Source of the DNA: Oscillospiraceae bacterium
GTDB lineage: Bacteria > Bacillota > Clostridia > Oscillospirales > Ruminococcaceae
Reading direction: 5' to 3'
DNA length: 6,483 nucleotides
Assembly: GCA_017394475.1 (NCBI GenBank)
Contig: JAFPYQ010000022.1
Span: 1-6,483 of the forward strand
Shown: one piece after another, positions 1 through 6,082 of the stretch
Position numbering within the stretch: position 1 is the first letter of the stretch
Layout: the number at the start of each line of letters is the position of its first letter
The notes under the pieces: generated by a model
What the model was told of the DNA's origin: nothing
Databases searched by the model: none
The model's input: only the letters and a program-made list of their open reading frames with translations
Program-made: the position numbers and the translations under genes

Positions 1-12
1 GGCGGTAGTACA

Positions 13-780
13 ATGAGCAGCAGCACAGCGACAAAGATAATATCCTGGAACGTGGCAGGATTCAGAGCCTGCCTCAAAAAAGGCTTTTACGACTATTTCA
101 GGGATGTTGATGCGGATATATTCTGTATCCAGGAAAGCAAGCTCACAGAGGAGCAGAACGAGTTCCATCCCGAAACACACCCCTATGAATACCTGTACCC
201 CGCACAGAAAAAGGGCTATTCCGGAACGCTCATTTATTCAAGGAAAGAGCCCCTTTCGGTAAGATACGGCTACGGCGAAGAGGAGTATGACAACGAAGGG
301 CGCAGCATCACACTTGAATTTGACGATGTGTATCTTGTGAATGTCTATGTCCCCAATGCAAAGAACGACCTTTCCCGCATCCCGTCCCGCATGCGCTTTC
401 AGGACACCTTCAGGGACTATCTTGTAGGGCTGAAGTCGAAAAAGAATGTCATCATGTGCGGCGACCTCAATGTTGCCCATCAGGAGATAGATATAAAAAA
501 TGTCCGCCCCAATATCGGAAAAGCAGGCTTTACCTATGAAGAGCGAGATAAGATGACTGATCTGCTCGCCCATGGCTTTTCTGATGCCTTCCGCACCCTC
601 CATCCCGATAAGGTGCAGTATACATGGTGGTCATACATGGGAAAGGCAAGGCAGAACAATGTGGGGTGGCGCATAGATTACTTTGTGGTGAACAATGAGT
701 TCATGCCACGAGTAAAAAAATGCGAGATACACGATCAGATCATGGGCAGCGATCACTGCCCCATACTTCTGGAATACTGA
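13..780 (+). CDS. xth: Exodeoxyribonuclease III / AP endonuclease (ExoA/Xth family)
   Basis: This 255-residue protein is a Mg-dependent exonuclease III-type enzyme. The family incises abasic sites and removes 3' blocking groups in base excision repair in the cytoplasm. Visible family motifs are SWNVAG (Asn13), QESK (metal-ligand Glu41; many relatives have QETK), a YVPNAK segment, GDLNVAH (Asp151, Asn153), a WWSYMGKAR...NVGWRIDYF block, and the C-terminal GSDHCP (Asp247, His248). These cover the catalytic set of the endonuclease/exonuclease/phosphatase fold, and the length is normal. The NVGWRIDYF region and overall layout resemble Gram-positive ExoA. The start at 13 gives a seven-residue extension (MSSSTAT) before the usual KIISWN beginning. 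The frame is open to the window edge (ggc ggt agt aca) and the upstream GGCGG is only a weak ribosome binding site, so a start outside the window cannot be excluded. Era follows after 58 bases. Function is very likely; the symbol could equally be exoA. Confidence 0.95.
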   Translation: MSSSTATKIISWNVAGFRACLKKGFYDYFRDVDADIFCIQESKLTEEQNEFHPETHPYEYLYPAQKKGYSGTLIYSRKEPLSVRYGYGEEEYDNEGRSITLEFDDVYLVNVYVPNAKNDLSRIPSRMRFQDTFRDYLVGLKSKKNVIMCGDLNVAHQEIDIKNVRPNIGKAGFTYEERDKMTDLLAHGFSDAFRTLHPDKVQYTWWSYMGKARQNNVGWRIDYFVVNNEFMPRVKKCEIHDQIMGSDHCPILLEY

Positions 781-838
781 TGATGCCTGTCCGACGACAG
801 CATAAGGATCAGAGACAGTATCTTTTAAAGGAATTATT

Positions 839-1750
839 ATGGAAAACGAGACTAAGACAAGAGCGGTCTTTGCGGCACTGACCGGAAAGCCCAACGCAGG
901 AAAATCTTCACTGACAAATGCACTTGTGGGGGAAAAAATAGCTATGATCTCCGACAAGCCGCAGACCACACGCACAAAGATCACAGGCATACTCACAGAA
1001 GGTGACCTGCAGTATGTGTTCATAGATACCCCGGGCATACACAAATCAAAGGACAAGCTGGGAACACATATGAACCGCTCTGTAAGGAACGCAGTTGCGG
1101 ATATAGATGTGGCAGTATATGTGATAGACTGCACCAGACCCATCGGCGAGATAGACCGCCAGACCATACGCTCCTACACCTCACAGGGGATACCCGTGAC
1201 AGTGGCTCTCAACAAGATAGACCTGCTGAAAAACAGTGCAGAATGTGCACCTATCATAGCAGAGATAGCCGAGATAGCGGAAGTTCACTCCATTATCCCC
1301 ATAAGCGTGAAGAAAAATGACGGCATAGACATCATCAAGCAGGAGATAGCCTCCTTTGCAAAGGAAAGCGTCCACTATTTTCCCGATGACAAGATCACCG
1401 ACCAGCCCGAAAAATCCCTTATGGCAGAGATGATAAGAGAAAAGCTGCTCAACAAGATGTATGATGAAGTCCCCCACGGCATAGCGGTCATGGTCTATGA
1501 GCTCGTAGAGGATGTGACTACAAAGGGCGAGGATCTGCTGGATATAGATGCAGTCATCTACTGCGAAAAGGAGTCCCACAAGGGAATGATAATCGGCAAG
1601 GGCGGCAGCAATCTGCGCGAGGTGGGCACCCTTGCACGGCAGGAGCTGGAGCAGTTTTTCCGCATAAAGGTAAATCTCAGGCTTCGCGTAAAGGTAAAGG
1701 AAGACTGGCGCAACCGTGAGGAGCTCATAAAGAGCTTCGGACTTGACTGA
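839..1750 (+). CDS. era: GTPase Era, ribosome small-subunit maturation factor
   Basis: This 303-residue protein is a two-domain Era. The family binds GTP and the 3' end of 16S rRNA and supports 30S maturation, cell-cycle progression and membrane association. The GTPase domain shows G1 GKPNAGKS (16-23), the switch segment KPQTTRTK (40-47), G3 DTPG (63-66), G4 NKID (125-128) and a G5-like SVKK (156-159). The C-terminal KH domain follows at about 225-295, with the nucleic-acid loop IGKGG at 252-256 and the typical LAR-ELEQFF helix after it. Length matches the family (about 300). An AAAGGAA ribosome binding site (827-833) lies six bases before the ATG, which supports this start. G1 has Ala where many Era proteins have Val (NVGKS) and G5 has Val where Ala is usual; both look like conservative variants. 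Its 30-base gap to recO is the conserved Bacillota neighbourhood, and the genes are probably co-transcribed. Confidence 0.97.
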   Translation: MENETKTRAVFAALTGKPNAGKSSLTNALVGEKIAMISDKPQTTRTKITGILTEGDLQYVFIDTPGIHKSKDKLGTHMNRSVRNAVADIDVAVYVIDCTRPIGEIDRQTIRSYTSQGIPVTVALNKIDLLKNSAECAPIIAEIAEIAEVHSIIPISVKKNDGIDIIKQEIASFAKESVHYFPDDKITDQPEKSLMAEMIREKLLNKMYDEVPHGIAVMVYELVEDVTTKGEDLLDIDAVIYCEKESHKGMIIGKGGSNLREVGTLARQELEQFFRIKVNLRLRVKVKEDWRNREELIKSFGLD

Positions 1751-1780
1751 TCCTGCCGCAGGGCAAGAAAACTTATCGAT

Positions 1781-2566
1781 ATGGCACAGATCATAAATAC
1801 CGACGGCATCGTACTGAAACGAACAGAGGCGGGAGACAGCGGATTTTATCTGAAAGTACTGAGCCCCGTTTACGGCACCATAGATGTTACCGCAAGGGGT
1901 GCAAAAAAACAGGGTGCAAAAAATTCCGCCGCATCCCAGCTTCTGGCATGCTCCGGGATGAGCCTGTCGGTCAGCAAGGGCAGATATTATCTTGAATCCA
2001 GCGAGATAATAAACAGCTTTTACAATGTCCGGCTCGACGTGGTAAAGCTTTCACTGGCAGCGTATTTTTCACAGATAATACTCACCGTATGCACGGAAAA
2101 CCAGTCCGCACAGGATATCTACCGCCTTTTCACCAACAGCCTGTATATGCTGGGCAAGGATGATACGGATCCCGAATTCATACGCTTTATCTTTGAGATG
2201 CGCATTATGGGGGATATCGGTTTTCTGCCCCGCCTGTTGGGATGTGCCGAATGTTACCGCACAGAGCCCCTCATGTATTTTTCGCCGAAAAGCGGCATCT
2301 TCCTCTGCCCCGATCACCTGGGAGACGAGCACGGGTTTATCGGACTTTCCGCCTCTGCCATGGAAGCGATGCGCTATGTCTGTCTTAAAGATATGGAACA
2401 TCTTTTCAGTTTCAGGCTTTCTCAAAAAGCACTGCGAACGCTTACCCAAATAAGTGAAAAATATATCATTCTTCAGCTTGACAGGGAATTTGATACCCTG
2501 AGCTACTACAAAAGGATGCTTTCGGATATGTACACCGTATGTCCCCCCGATCCCTCACCGCAGTAA
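1781..2566 (+). CDS. recO: DNA repair protein RecO
   Basis: This 261-residue protein is RecO, which works with RecR to load RecA onto SSB-coated single-stranded DNA and anneals complementary strands in RecF-pathway repair. The N-terminal OB-fold has the family opening (TDGIVLKRTEAGDSG, then LSPVYGTIDVTARGAKK, about 7-45). A helical domain contains the zinc-finger region Cys155-x2-Cys158-x17-Cys176-x2-His179. Many RecO zinc fingers use four cysteines; here the last ligand position appears to be His, which could still bind zinc (inference). Length is normal. No strong ribosome binding site precedes the ATG; the nearest purine-rich stretch (AGGGCAAG, near 1760-1767) is too distant to be ideal. 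Translation may therefore depend partly on coupling with era, which ends 30 bases upstream. The stop codon lies in the loop of the terminator that ends the unit. Confidence 0.95.
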   Translation: MAQIINTDGIVLKRTEAGDSGFYLKVLSPVYGTIDVTARGAKKQGAKNSAASQLLACSGMSLSVSKGRYYLESSEIINSFYNVRLDVVKLSLAAYFSQIILTVCTENQSAQDIYRLFTNSLYMLGKDDTDPEFIRFIFEMRIMGDIGFLPRLLGCAECYRTEPLMYFSPKSGIFLCPDHLGDEHGFIGLSASAMEAMRYVCLKDMEHLFSFRLSQKALRTLTQISEKYIILQLDREFDTLSYYKRMLSDMYTVCPPDPSPQ

Positions 2567-2592
2567 AACCGGCTGCGGGAAGGGATCTTTTT
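2549..2592 (+). terminator. Intrinsic terminator overlapping the recO stop codon
   Basis: A hairpin pairs GATCCCT (2549-2555) with AGGGATC (2581-2587) and CCGCAG (2558-2563) with CTGCGG (2573-2578), separated by a 2x2 internal mismatch. The 9-base loop contains the recO TAA (2564-2566). TTTTT follows at once (2588-2592). The left arm codes for the last residues of RecO, so the terminator is embedded in the gene end. Confidence 0.85.
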
Positions 2593-2651
2593 ATGTATCA
2601 AAAGGCTGAAAAAACTGCGTATCATCCGACTATCCTACATGACAAAATAAA

Positions 2652-2666
2652 AACAAATAATTTGTT
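2652..2666. promoter_or_regulatory. Operator-like 15-bp palindrome upstream of the glgA promoter
   Basis: AACAAAT and ATTTGTT form a perfect inverted repeat with 7-base arms around a single central A, 21 bases upstream of the -35 hexamer. The position would suit an activator or a DNA-bending regulator. The surrounding DNA is very AT-rich, so chance is a real alternative. No regulator is identified. Confidence 0.3.
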
Positions 2667-2687
2667 CAAAATATTTTTCTAAACTTA

Positions 2688-2716
2688 TTGAAATTCACAA
2701 AAAAATATGTTATAAT
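2688..2716 (+). promoter_or_regulatory. Vegetative (sigma-A type) promoter of glgA
   Basis: TTGAAA (-35, 2688-2693) and TATAAT (-10, 2711-2716) are separated by exactly 17 bases. A TG dinucleotide at 2708-2709 gives an extended -10 (TGTTATAAT). The upstream DNA is A/T-rich and could act as an UP element. The predicted transcription start is near 2723, giving a leader of about 70 bases before the glgA ATG at 2794. It lies between the recO terminator and glgA, where a new transcription unit is expected. Confidence 0.85.
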
Positions 2717-2746
2717 TGTATTGTGTTTATTAAATATAGACTATCC

Positions 2747-2775
2747 GGGCATGAAAAGCGATTTTCAGCCCATGC
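2747..2775 (+). promoter_or_regulatory. Hairpin in the glgA 5' leader
   Basis: In the predicted leader RNA, GGGC (2747-2750) can pair with GCCC (2768-2771) and GAAAA (2753-2757) with TTTTC (2762-2766) around a GCGA loop. A competing pairing is GCATG (2749-2753) with CATGC (2771-2775). The hairpin ends about 10 bases before the ribosome binding site. No T-run follows, so it is not a terminator. A role in mRNA stability or translation is possible but unproven, and it is too small for any known riboswitch class. Confidence 0.35.
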
Positions 2776-2793
2776 ATATATGGAGGATAAGGT

Positions 2794-4242
2794 ATGAAGA
2801 ATATACTCTTTGTAGCATCTGAATGTGTACCGTTTATCAAGACTGGCGGCCTTGCTGATGTTGTCGGCACTCTTCCCAAGAAGTTCGACAGGTCTAAATT
2901 CGACTGCCGTGTCATCATCCCGAATTACCGCTGCATCCCGGATGAGTACAGGAACAATTTCAAGTATGTCCATCATTTCTATATGGATATGGGGCAGCGC
3001 TTTTCAAGCGTCCATGTGGGCATTATGGAATATGAGTATGACGGGATAACCTTCTATTTTGTTGATAACCTGTTCTATTTCGGGGCTGACAGACCCTATG
3101 CCGATACCCGCTTTGACATAGAGAAATTCACATATTTCTCCAAAGCTGTAATGGCTATACTCCCGGTTATCAACTTCCGCCCCGATATAATACACTGTCA
3201 TGACTGGCAGGCAGGTCTTGTGCCCGTTTATCTGCATACCCTTTACAGGGACAATCCCTTCTTTGCAGGGACTAAGACCATATTCACCATACACAATCTC
3301 CGTTTCCAGGGTATATGGGATATAAAGACCATCCGTGCCCTCTCCGGACTTCCCGACTGGGTATTCACCCCCGACAAGCTGGAATTCCATGAGGATGCCA
3401 ATATGCTCAAGGGCGGCCTTGTATATGCTGATATGATCACCACCGTCAGCGAGACCTACGCAGGTGAGATACAGTCGGGCTATTACGGCGAAGGGCTTGA
3501 CGGCCTGCTCCGCGCAAGGAATCAGTCTCTCTGCGGCATACTCAACGGTATCGACTACAAGGCATATAACCCGGAAACCGATGATGTCATCGCCAAGAAC
3601 TACACTTCCAAGAACGTGAAGAAGAACAAGGCGATAAACAAGCGCGCACTTCAGGAAGAGCTCGATCTTCCCGTTGATGACAGCAAATTCGTCATCTCCA
3701 TCATATCGCGCCTTACCAGCCAGAAGGGGCTCGATCTGGTAAGATATGCCCTTGACCGCATACTTGATGACTATACAGAGCTTGTCATAGTAGGTACGGG
3801 CGATGCTCAGTATGAGAATCTCTTCAGGGATTACGCCTGGAGGATGCACAATAAGGTATCCGCAAACATCTACTTCAATGAGGCTCTTGCTCACAAGGTC
3901 TATGCAGGCTCTGATGCAGTGCTCGTTCCCTCCCTGTTTGAACCCTGCGGCCTTACTCAGCTTATCGCCCTGCGTTACGGCACAGTGCCCATAGTAAGAG
4001 AGACCGGCGGACTTAAAGACACTGTCATCCCATATAATGAATATGACGGCACAGGTATCGGCTTTTCATTTGCTAATTACAACGGCGATGAGCTGCTCAA
4101 TACCATAAACTATGCAAAGCATATCTATTATGATTACCGCAAGGAATGGGACCAGATGGTCATCAGGGGAATGAAGACCGACTATTCATGGGCTACCTCC
4201 GCTAAGAAATACGAAGAGCTCTATGAGAGGATAAGCAACTGA
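2794..4242 (+). CDS. glgA: Glycogen synthase (ADP-glucose type, GT5)
   Basis: This 482-residue protein is a bacterial glycogen/starch synthase that transfers glucose from a nucleotide sugar, normally ADP-glucose, to the non-reducing ends of alpha-1,4-glucan. The N-terminal Rossmann domain carries the family signature KTGGLADV (Lys16, Gly18, Gly19) that contacts the nucleotide sugar. The segment HCHDWQ (His136, Asp137) is the conserved active-site HDW motif. NGIDYKAYNP marks the hinge, ISRLTSQKGLDL the start of the C-terminal nucleotide-binding domain, and SLFEPCGLTQ (Glu383, Cys385) with RETGGLKDTV the donor-site block of retaining GT-B enzymes. Length fits the family (about 475-490). GGAGG (2782-2786) lies seven bases before the ATG, so the start is firm. 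The gene leads its transcription unit, behind a strong promoter. No glgC, glgD, glgB or glgP is visible here, so the donor-making enzyme must be encoded elsewhere or by an unexpected neighbour. Confidence 0.96.
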   Translation: MKNILFVASECVPFIKTGGLADVVGTLPKKFDRSKFDCRVIIPNYRCIPDEYRNNFKYVHHFYMDMGQRFSSVHVGIMEYEYDGITFYFVDNLFYFGADRPYADTRFDIEKFTYFSKAVMAILPVINFRPDIIHCHDWQAGLVPVYLHTLYRDNPFFAGTKTIFTIHNLRFQGIWDIKTIRALSGLPDWVFTPDKLEFHEDANMLKGGLVYADMITTVSETYAGEIQSGYYGEGLDGLLRARNQSLCGILNGIDYKAYNPETDDVIAKNYTSKNVKKNKAINKRALQEELDLPVDDSKFVISIISRLTSQKGLDLVRYALDRILDDYTELVIVGTGDAQYENLFRDYAWRMHNKVSANIYFNEALAHKVYAGSDAVLVPSLFEPCGLTQLIALRYGTVPIVRETGGLKDTVIPYNEYDGTGIGFSFANYNGDELLNTINYAKHIYYDYRKEWDQMVIRGMKTDYSWATSAKKYEELYERISN

Positions 4243-4248
4243 CAAATG

Positions 4249-4279
4249 CTCCCTGCCCGCACAGCGGCGCAGGGAGTTT
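4249..4279 (+). terminator. Intergenic hairpin after glgA, weak or partial terminator
   Basis: CTCCCTGC (4249-4256) pairs perfectly with GCAGGGAG (4269-4276), and CCG (4257-4259) with CGG (4265-4267) above it with one bulged base. The stem is GC-rich but is followed only by TTTGAG. That suggests incomplete termination or a 3' stabilising/processing structure, not a full stop. The next gene starts 30 bases later with no clear promoter of its own, so read-through is likely needed. Confidence 0.55.
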
Positions 4280-4294
4280 GAGCAGTGATGGATG

Positions 4295-4300
4295 AAGGAG
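4295..4300 (+). promoter_or_regulatory. Ribosome binding site that sets the nucleotidyltransferase start
   Basis: AAGGAG lies nine bases before the ATG at 4310. An earlier in-frame ATG at 4292 immediately precedes this motif and would place it inside the coding region, with no good site upstream. The protein from 4310 begins MSATLLVLAAG, the normal start of a nucleotidyltransferase fold. Confidence 0.8.
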
Positions 4301-4309
4301 AAAAGTATA

Positions 4310-5194
4310 ATGAGTGCAACTCTTCTGGTACTTGCCGCAGGGCTGGGTACACGTTTCGGCGGCGGTATCAAGCAGCTGACACCCGTGGGGAAAAACGGCG
4401 AACTGCTTATGGAATTTTCCGTGATGGATGCCGTTGATGCAGGCTTTGACAAGGTCATATTCATAATAAGGCGCGATATCGAGGAAGATTTCAAGGAGCT
4501 TATCGGCAACAAGATCGAAAAAAAGGTAAAGACAGAGTATTATTTCCAGGATATGGATGTGCTCCCCGGAGGCTTCACATCTCCCGAGGGACGTATCAAG
4601 CCCTGGGGCACGGTGCATGCCGTTCTTGCGGCAAAGGAACACCTGAATGAGCCCTATCTGATAATCAATGCAGATGATTATTACGGAAAGAGCACCTACA
4701 AGGCAGCCTATGAATACCTTACCGCAAAGGGCAGAAAGCCCGAAGAACAGTGTATGTGCGGGTTTGTTCTGGGAAACACCCTTTCTGAGAACTCCTCCGT
4801 CACAAGGGGCGTGTGCACACAGAACGCCGACCACAAGCTGGTGAGCGTTTGCGAAACGTACAGGATCAAGCGTGAAAACGGCGTAGTTATGGGTGATGTA
4901 AACGGTGAAAGAACTGCCGTGGATGAAAACAGCCTTGTTTCCATGAATATGTGGGGCTTTACTCCATATATCAACAGCCTTATGGAAGAATGTTTCGCAG
5001 GATTCCTGAAAAGGGCGCAGGAAAACGGTACTATCGTAACTGCGGAATATCCCCTGCCCTTTGCAGTGGATGAGCTGATAAAAGCAGGAAAGATAAGTGT
5101 GGAGGTAGTTTCCACCCACGAGCGCTGGTTCGGCATGACCATAAAGGAAGATACACAGGATGTTATAAGAGAACTGCAAAAGCTCAGGGAATAA
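4310..5194 (+). CDS. Sugar-phosphate nucleotidyltransferase family protein
   Basis: This 294-residue protein (300 if the less likely ATG at 4292 is used) has the Rossmann-like fold of NDP-sugar pyrophosphorylases, which join an NTP and a sugar-1-phosphate to give an NDP-sugar and pyrophosphate. The signature LAAGLGTRF is at 8-16, with Lys21 in the GGIKQL segment. PWGTVHA (98-104) resembles the base-recognition GT-HA segment of GlmU-like enzymes. NADDYYG (120-126) supplies the likely metal-binding aspartates. The C-terminus ends in a WFGMTIKEDT-x-DVIREL segment. There is no left-handed beta-helix or GlgC-type C-terminal domain, and the N-terminus lacks the usual GlgC pattern. The substrate cannot be read from the sequence; UDP-, dTDP- or another NDP-sugar is possible. 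It follows glgA and is separated from the next gene by 13 bases, so it is probably co-transcribed with both. A link to ADP-glucose supply is only a context-based hypothesis. Confidence 0.85.
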   Translation: MSATLLVLAAGLGTRFGGGIKQLTPVGKNGELLMEFSVMDAVDAGFDKVIFIIRRDIEEDFKELIGNKIEKKVKTEYYFQDMDVLPGGFTSPEGRIKPWGTVHAVLAAKEHLNEPYLIINADDYYGKSTYKAAYEYLTAKGRKPEEQCMCGFVLGNTLSENSSVTRGVCTQNADHKLVSVCETYRIKRENGVVMGDVNGERTAVDENSLVSMNMWGFTPYINSLMEECFAGFLKRAQENGTIVTAEYPLPFAVDELIKAGKISVEVVSTHERWFGMTIKEDTQDVIRELQKLRE

Positions 5195-5207
5195 CAGGAG
5201 AAACACT

Positions 5208-5975
5208 ATGAAAGCCATTATCGCACTGTTACTTTCAATACTGTTGGGACTATCCGGAGCATCTGCGGATAAGACAACCAATACACAGAAGGAAGGAACG
5301 CCCGCGGTGATCTCATTCAGTAACGAGATAGGGATCGATCCCGACTATATATCAGAATACAATGTGATCATAGAAGATCCGACTGTCCTTGCATACAGTT
5401 CCGTTCTTGACTACGGCAAACAGACCGATCCCCCTGAATGCGGCGGCTCATATAATACATTATTTACGTTCAAGGGACTCAAAGCGGGGACAACTTCCGT
5501 AAAGGTAGAAGAACGCTGTGCCGCAGATCCGGGTTATGACCATATATATAAGGCAGTTGTTGACGAGGATCTGAATGTCACTCTTGAAAAGGTCGAGACC
5601 GTAACTCCCCAAGAAAACACTGAAAAGCCCGAGCCTGAAACGGCTTTCGTAAGGTTTACCGACGATGTAGGCATCGATCCCGATTATATCTGTGAATACA
5701 AGGTAGTGATAAGCGATACAAGAATAGTCGGTTGTGACAAAACGCCTGATCACGGCGAGCCCACAGATGAGCCCGAAGATGGCGGATCGAATTACACAGT
5801 GTTTACATTCAAAGGGATAAAGCCAGGTACGACCTCTGTCAGAATAGAGGAGCGCTGCCCGGCAGGCTTTGATCGTGACCATATATACAAGGTCACTGTT
5901 GACGAAGATCTTAATGTGACAATGAAAGAAGTCAGGACAATTGATGTGCGTGAAATGAGAATGAATAAAAAGTAA
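5208..5975 (+). CDS. Secreted protein with two tandem chagasin-like domains
   Basis: The protein is 255 residues. Residues 1-20 form a Sec signal peptide: Lys2, a hydrophobic run, and an Ala-Ser-Ala cleavage site before Asp21. There is no lipobox Cys, so the product should be released. The mature part has two repeats (about 32-132 and 145-245) joined by an acidic, Pro/Glu-rich linker (TPQENTEKPEPE). Each repeat has a GIDPDYI-EY strand, a GG-x-FTFKG segment, GTTSV-EERC, and a DHIYK-VDEDLNVT ending. The GG...FTFK...GTTS pattern with a closing Y-V-VDE strand resembles inhibitor I42 (chagasin) cysteine-peptidase inhibitors. However, the NPTTGY and RPW loop motifs are not evident, so inhibition is inferred, not shown. 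The mature protein has five Cys (78, 104, 162, 176, 217); 104 and 217 are at equivalent positions. AGGAG (5196-5200) seven bases before the ATG supports the start. It is the last gene of the unit, before a strong terminator. Confidence 0.75.
   Translation: MKAIIALLLSILLGLSGASADKTTNTQKEGTPAVISFSNEIGIDPDYISEYNVIIEDPTVLAYSSVLDYGKQTDPPECGGSYNTLFTFKGLKAGTTSVKVEERCAADPGYDHIYKAVVDEDLNVTLEKVETVTPQENTEKPEPETAFVRFTDDVGIDPDYICEYKVVISDTRIVGCDKTPDHGEPTDEPEDGGSNYTVFTFKGIKPGTTSVRIEERCPAGFDRDHIYKVTVDEDLNVTMKEVRTIDVREMRMNKK
5301..5603 (+). repeat. Domain repeat 1 of the secreted protein
   Basis: Residues 32-132. It aligns with repeat 2 at an offset of 113 codons (339 bases), shown by GIDPDY at residue 42 versus 155 and EERC at Cys104 versus Cys217. 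The DNA is also still similar in places, for example ATCGATCCCGA followed by a near-identical TATAT...GAATACAA stretch. This points to a duplication within the gene. Confidence 0.85.
5640..5942 (+). repeat. Domain repeat 2 of the secreted protein
   Basis: Residues 145-245. This is the partner of repeat 1. It has two extra cysteines (162 and 176) near its N-terminal strands and lacks the Cys of the first repeat's ECGG segment, having EDGG instead. The most conserved part between the copies is the second half (FTFKG, GTTSV, EERC, DHIYK, VDEDLNVT). Confidence 0.85.
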
Positions 5976-5977
5976 AA

Positions 5978-6022
5978 ATACCTCACCGGGATAATACCGA
6001 CCCGGTGAGGTATGTGTTTTGT
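5978..6022 (+). terminator. Strong intrinsic terminator, possibly bidirectional
   Basis: ATACCTCACCGGG (5978-5990) and CCCGGTGAGGTAT (6001-6013) form a perfect 13-bp stem around a 10-base loop. A T-rich tail (GTGTTTTGTT) follows. An A-rich run (AAAAAGTAAAAATA) precedes the stem and would read as a T-rich tail on the other strand. The element starts three bases after the stop codon of the secreted protein and ends its transcription unit. Confidence 0.92.
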
Positions 6023-6082
6023 TATTGGTGAAATAAATAAATCTTTTCCTGATATTTCAATAACAGTTGAAGAGTGGTATTG

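Noticed and set aside
787..800. Small hairpin CTGTC-CGAC-GACAG between the exonuclease gene and era
   Set aside because: It has only five pairs and no T-run, so it is within chance expectation and not a terminator.
2668..2677. AAAATATTTT palindrome upstream of the glgA -35
   Set aside because: It is a pure A/T palindrome in AT-rich DNA and expected by chance. At most it contributes to a general UP-like stretch.
2723..2793. Riboswitch in the glgA leader
   Set aside because: At about 70 bases with one small hairpin and no terminator or conserved aptamer pattern, it fits no known riboswitch class.
3004..3894. A 296-codon minus-strand open frame opposite glgA
   Set aside because: It is entirely antisense to a well-supported glycogen synthase. 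Its translation has no motif I recognise, and nothing independent supports it as a gene.
4310..5194. Assignment of the nucleotidyltransferase as GlgC (glucose-1-phosphate adenylyltransferase)
   Set aside because: It is too short, lacks the C-terminal beta-helix domain, and does not show the GlgC N-terminal pattern.
4202..5281. A long open frame on the minus strand (359 codons) opposite the nucleotidyltransferase
   Set aside because: It lies across a gene with clear family motifs, shows no recognisable domain, overlaps the glgA end and the next gene start, and is explained by codon bias of the + strand gene.
6025..6056. Candidate promoter (TTGGTG with TGATAT or GATATT) before the AT-rich frame at 6083
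   Set aside because: The spacing is 19-20 bases and both hexamers are poor. In such AT-rich DNA this match is not significant.
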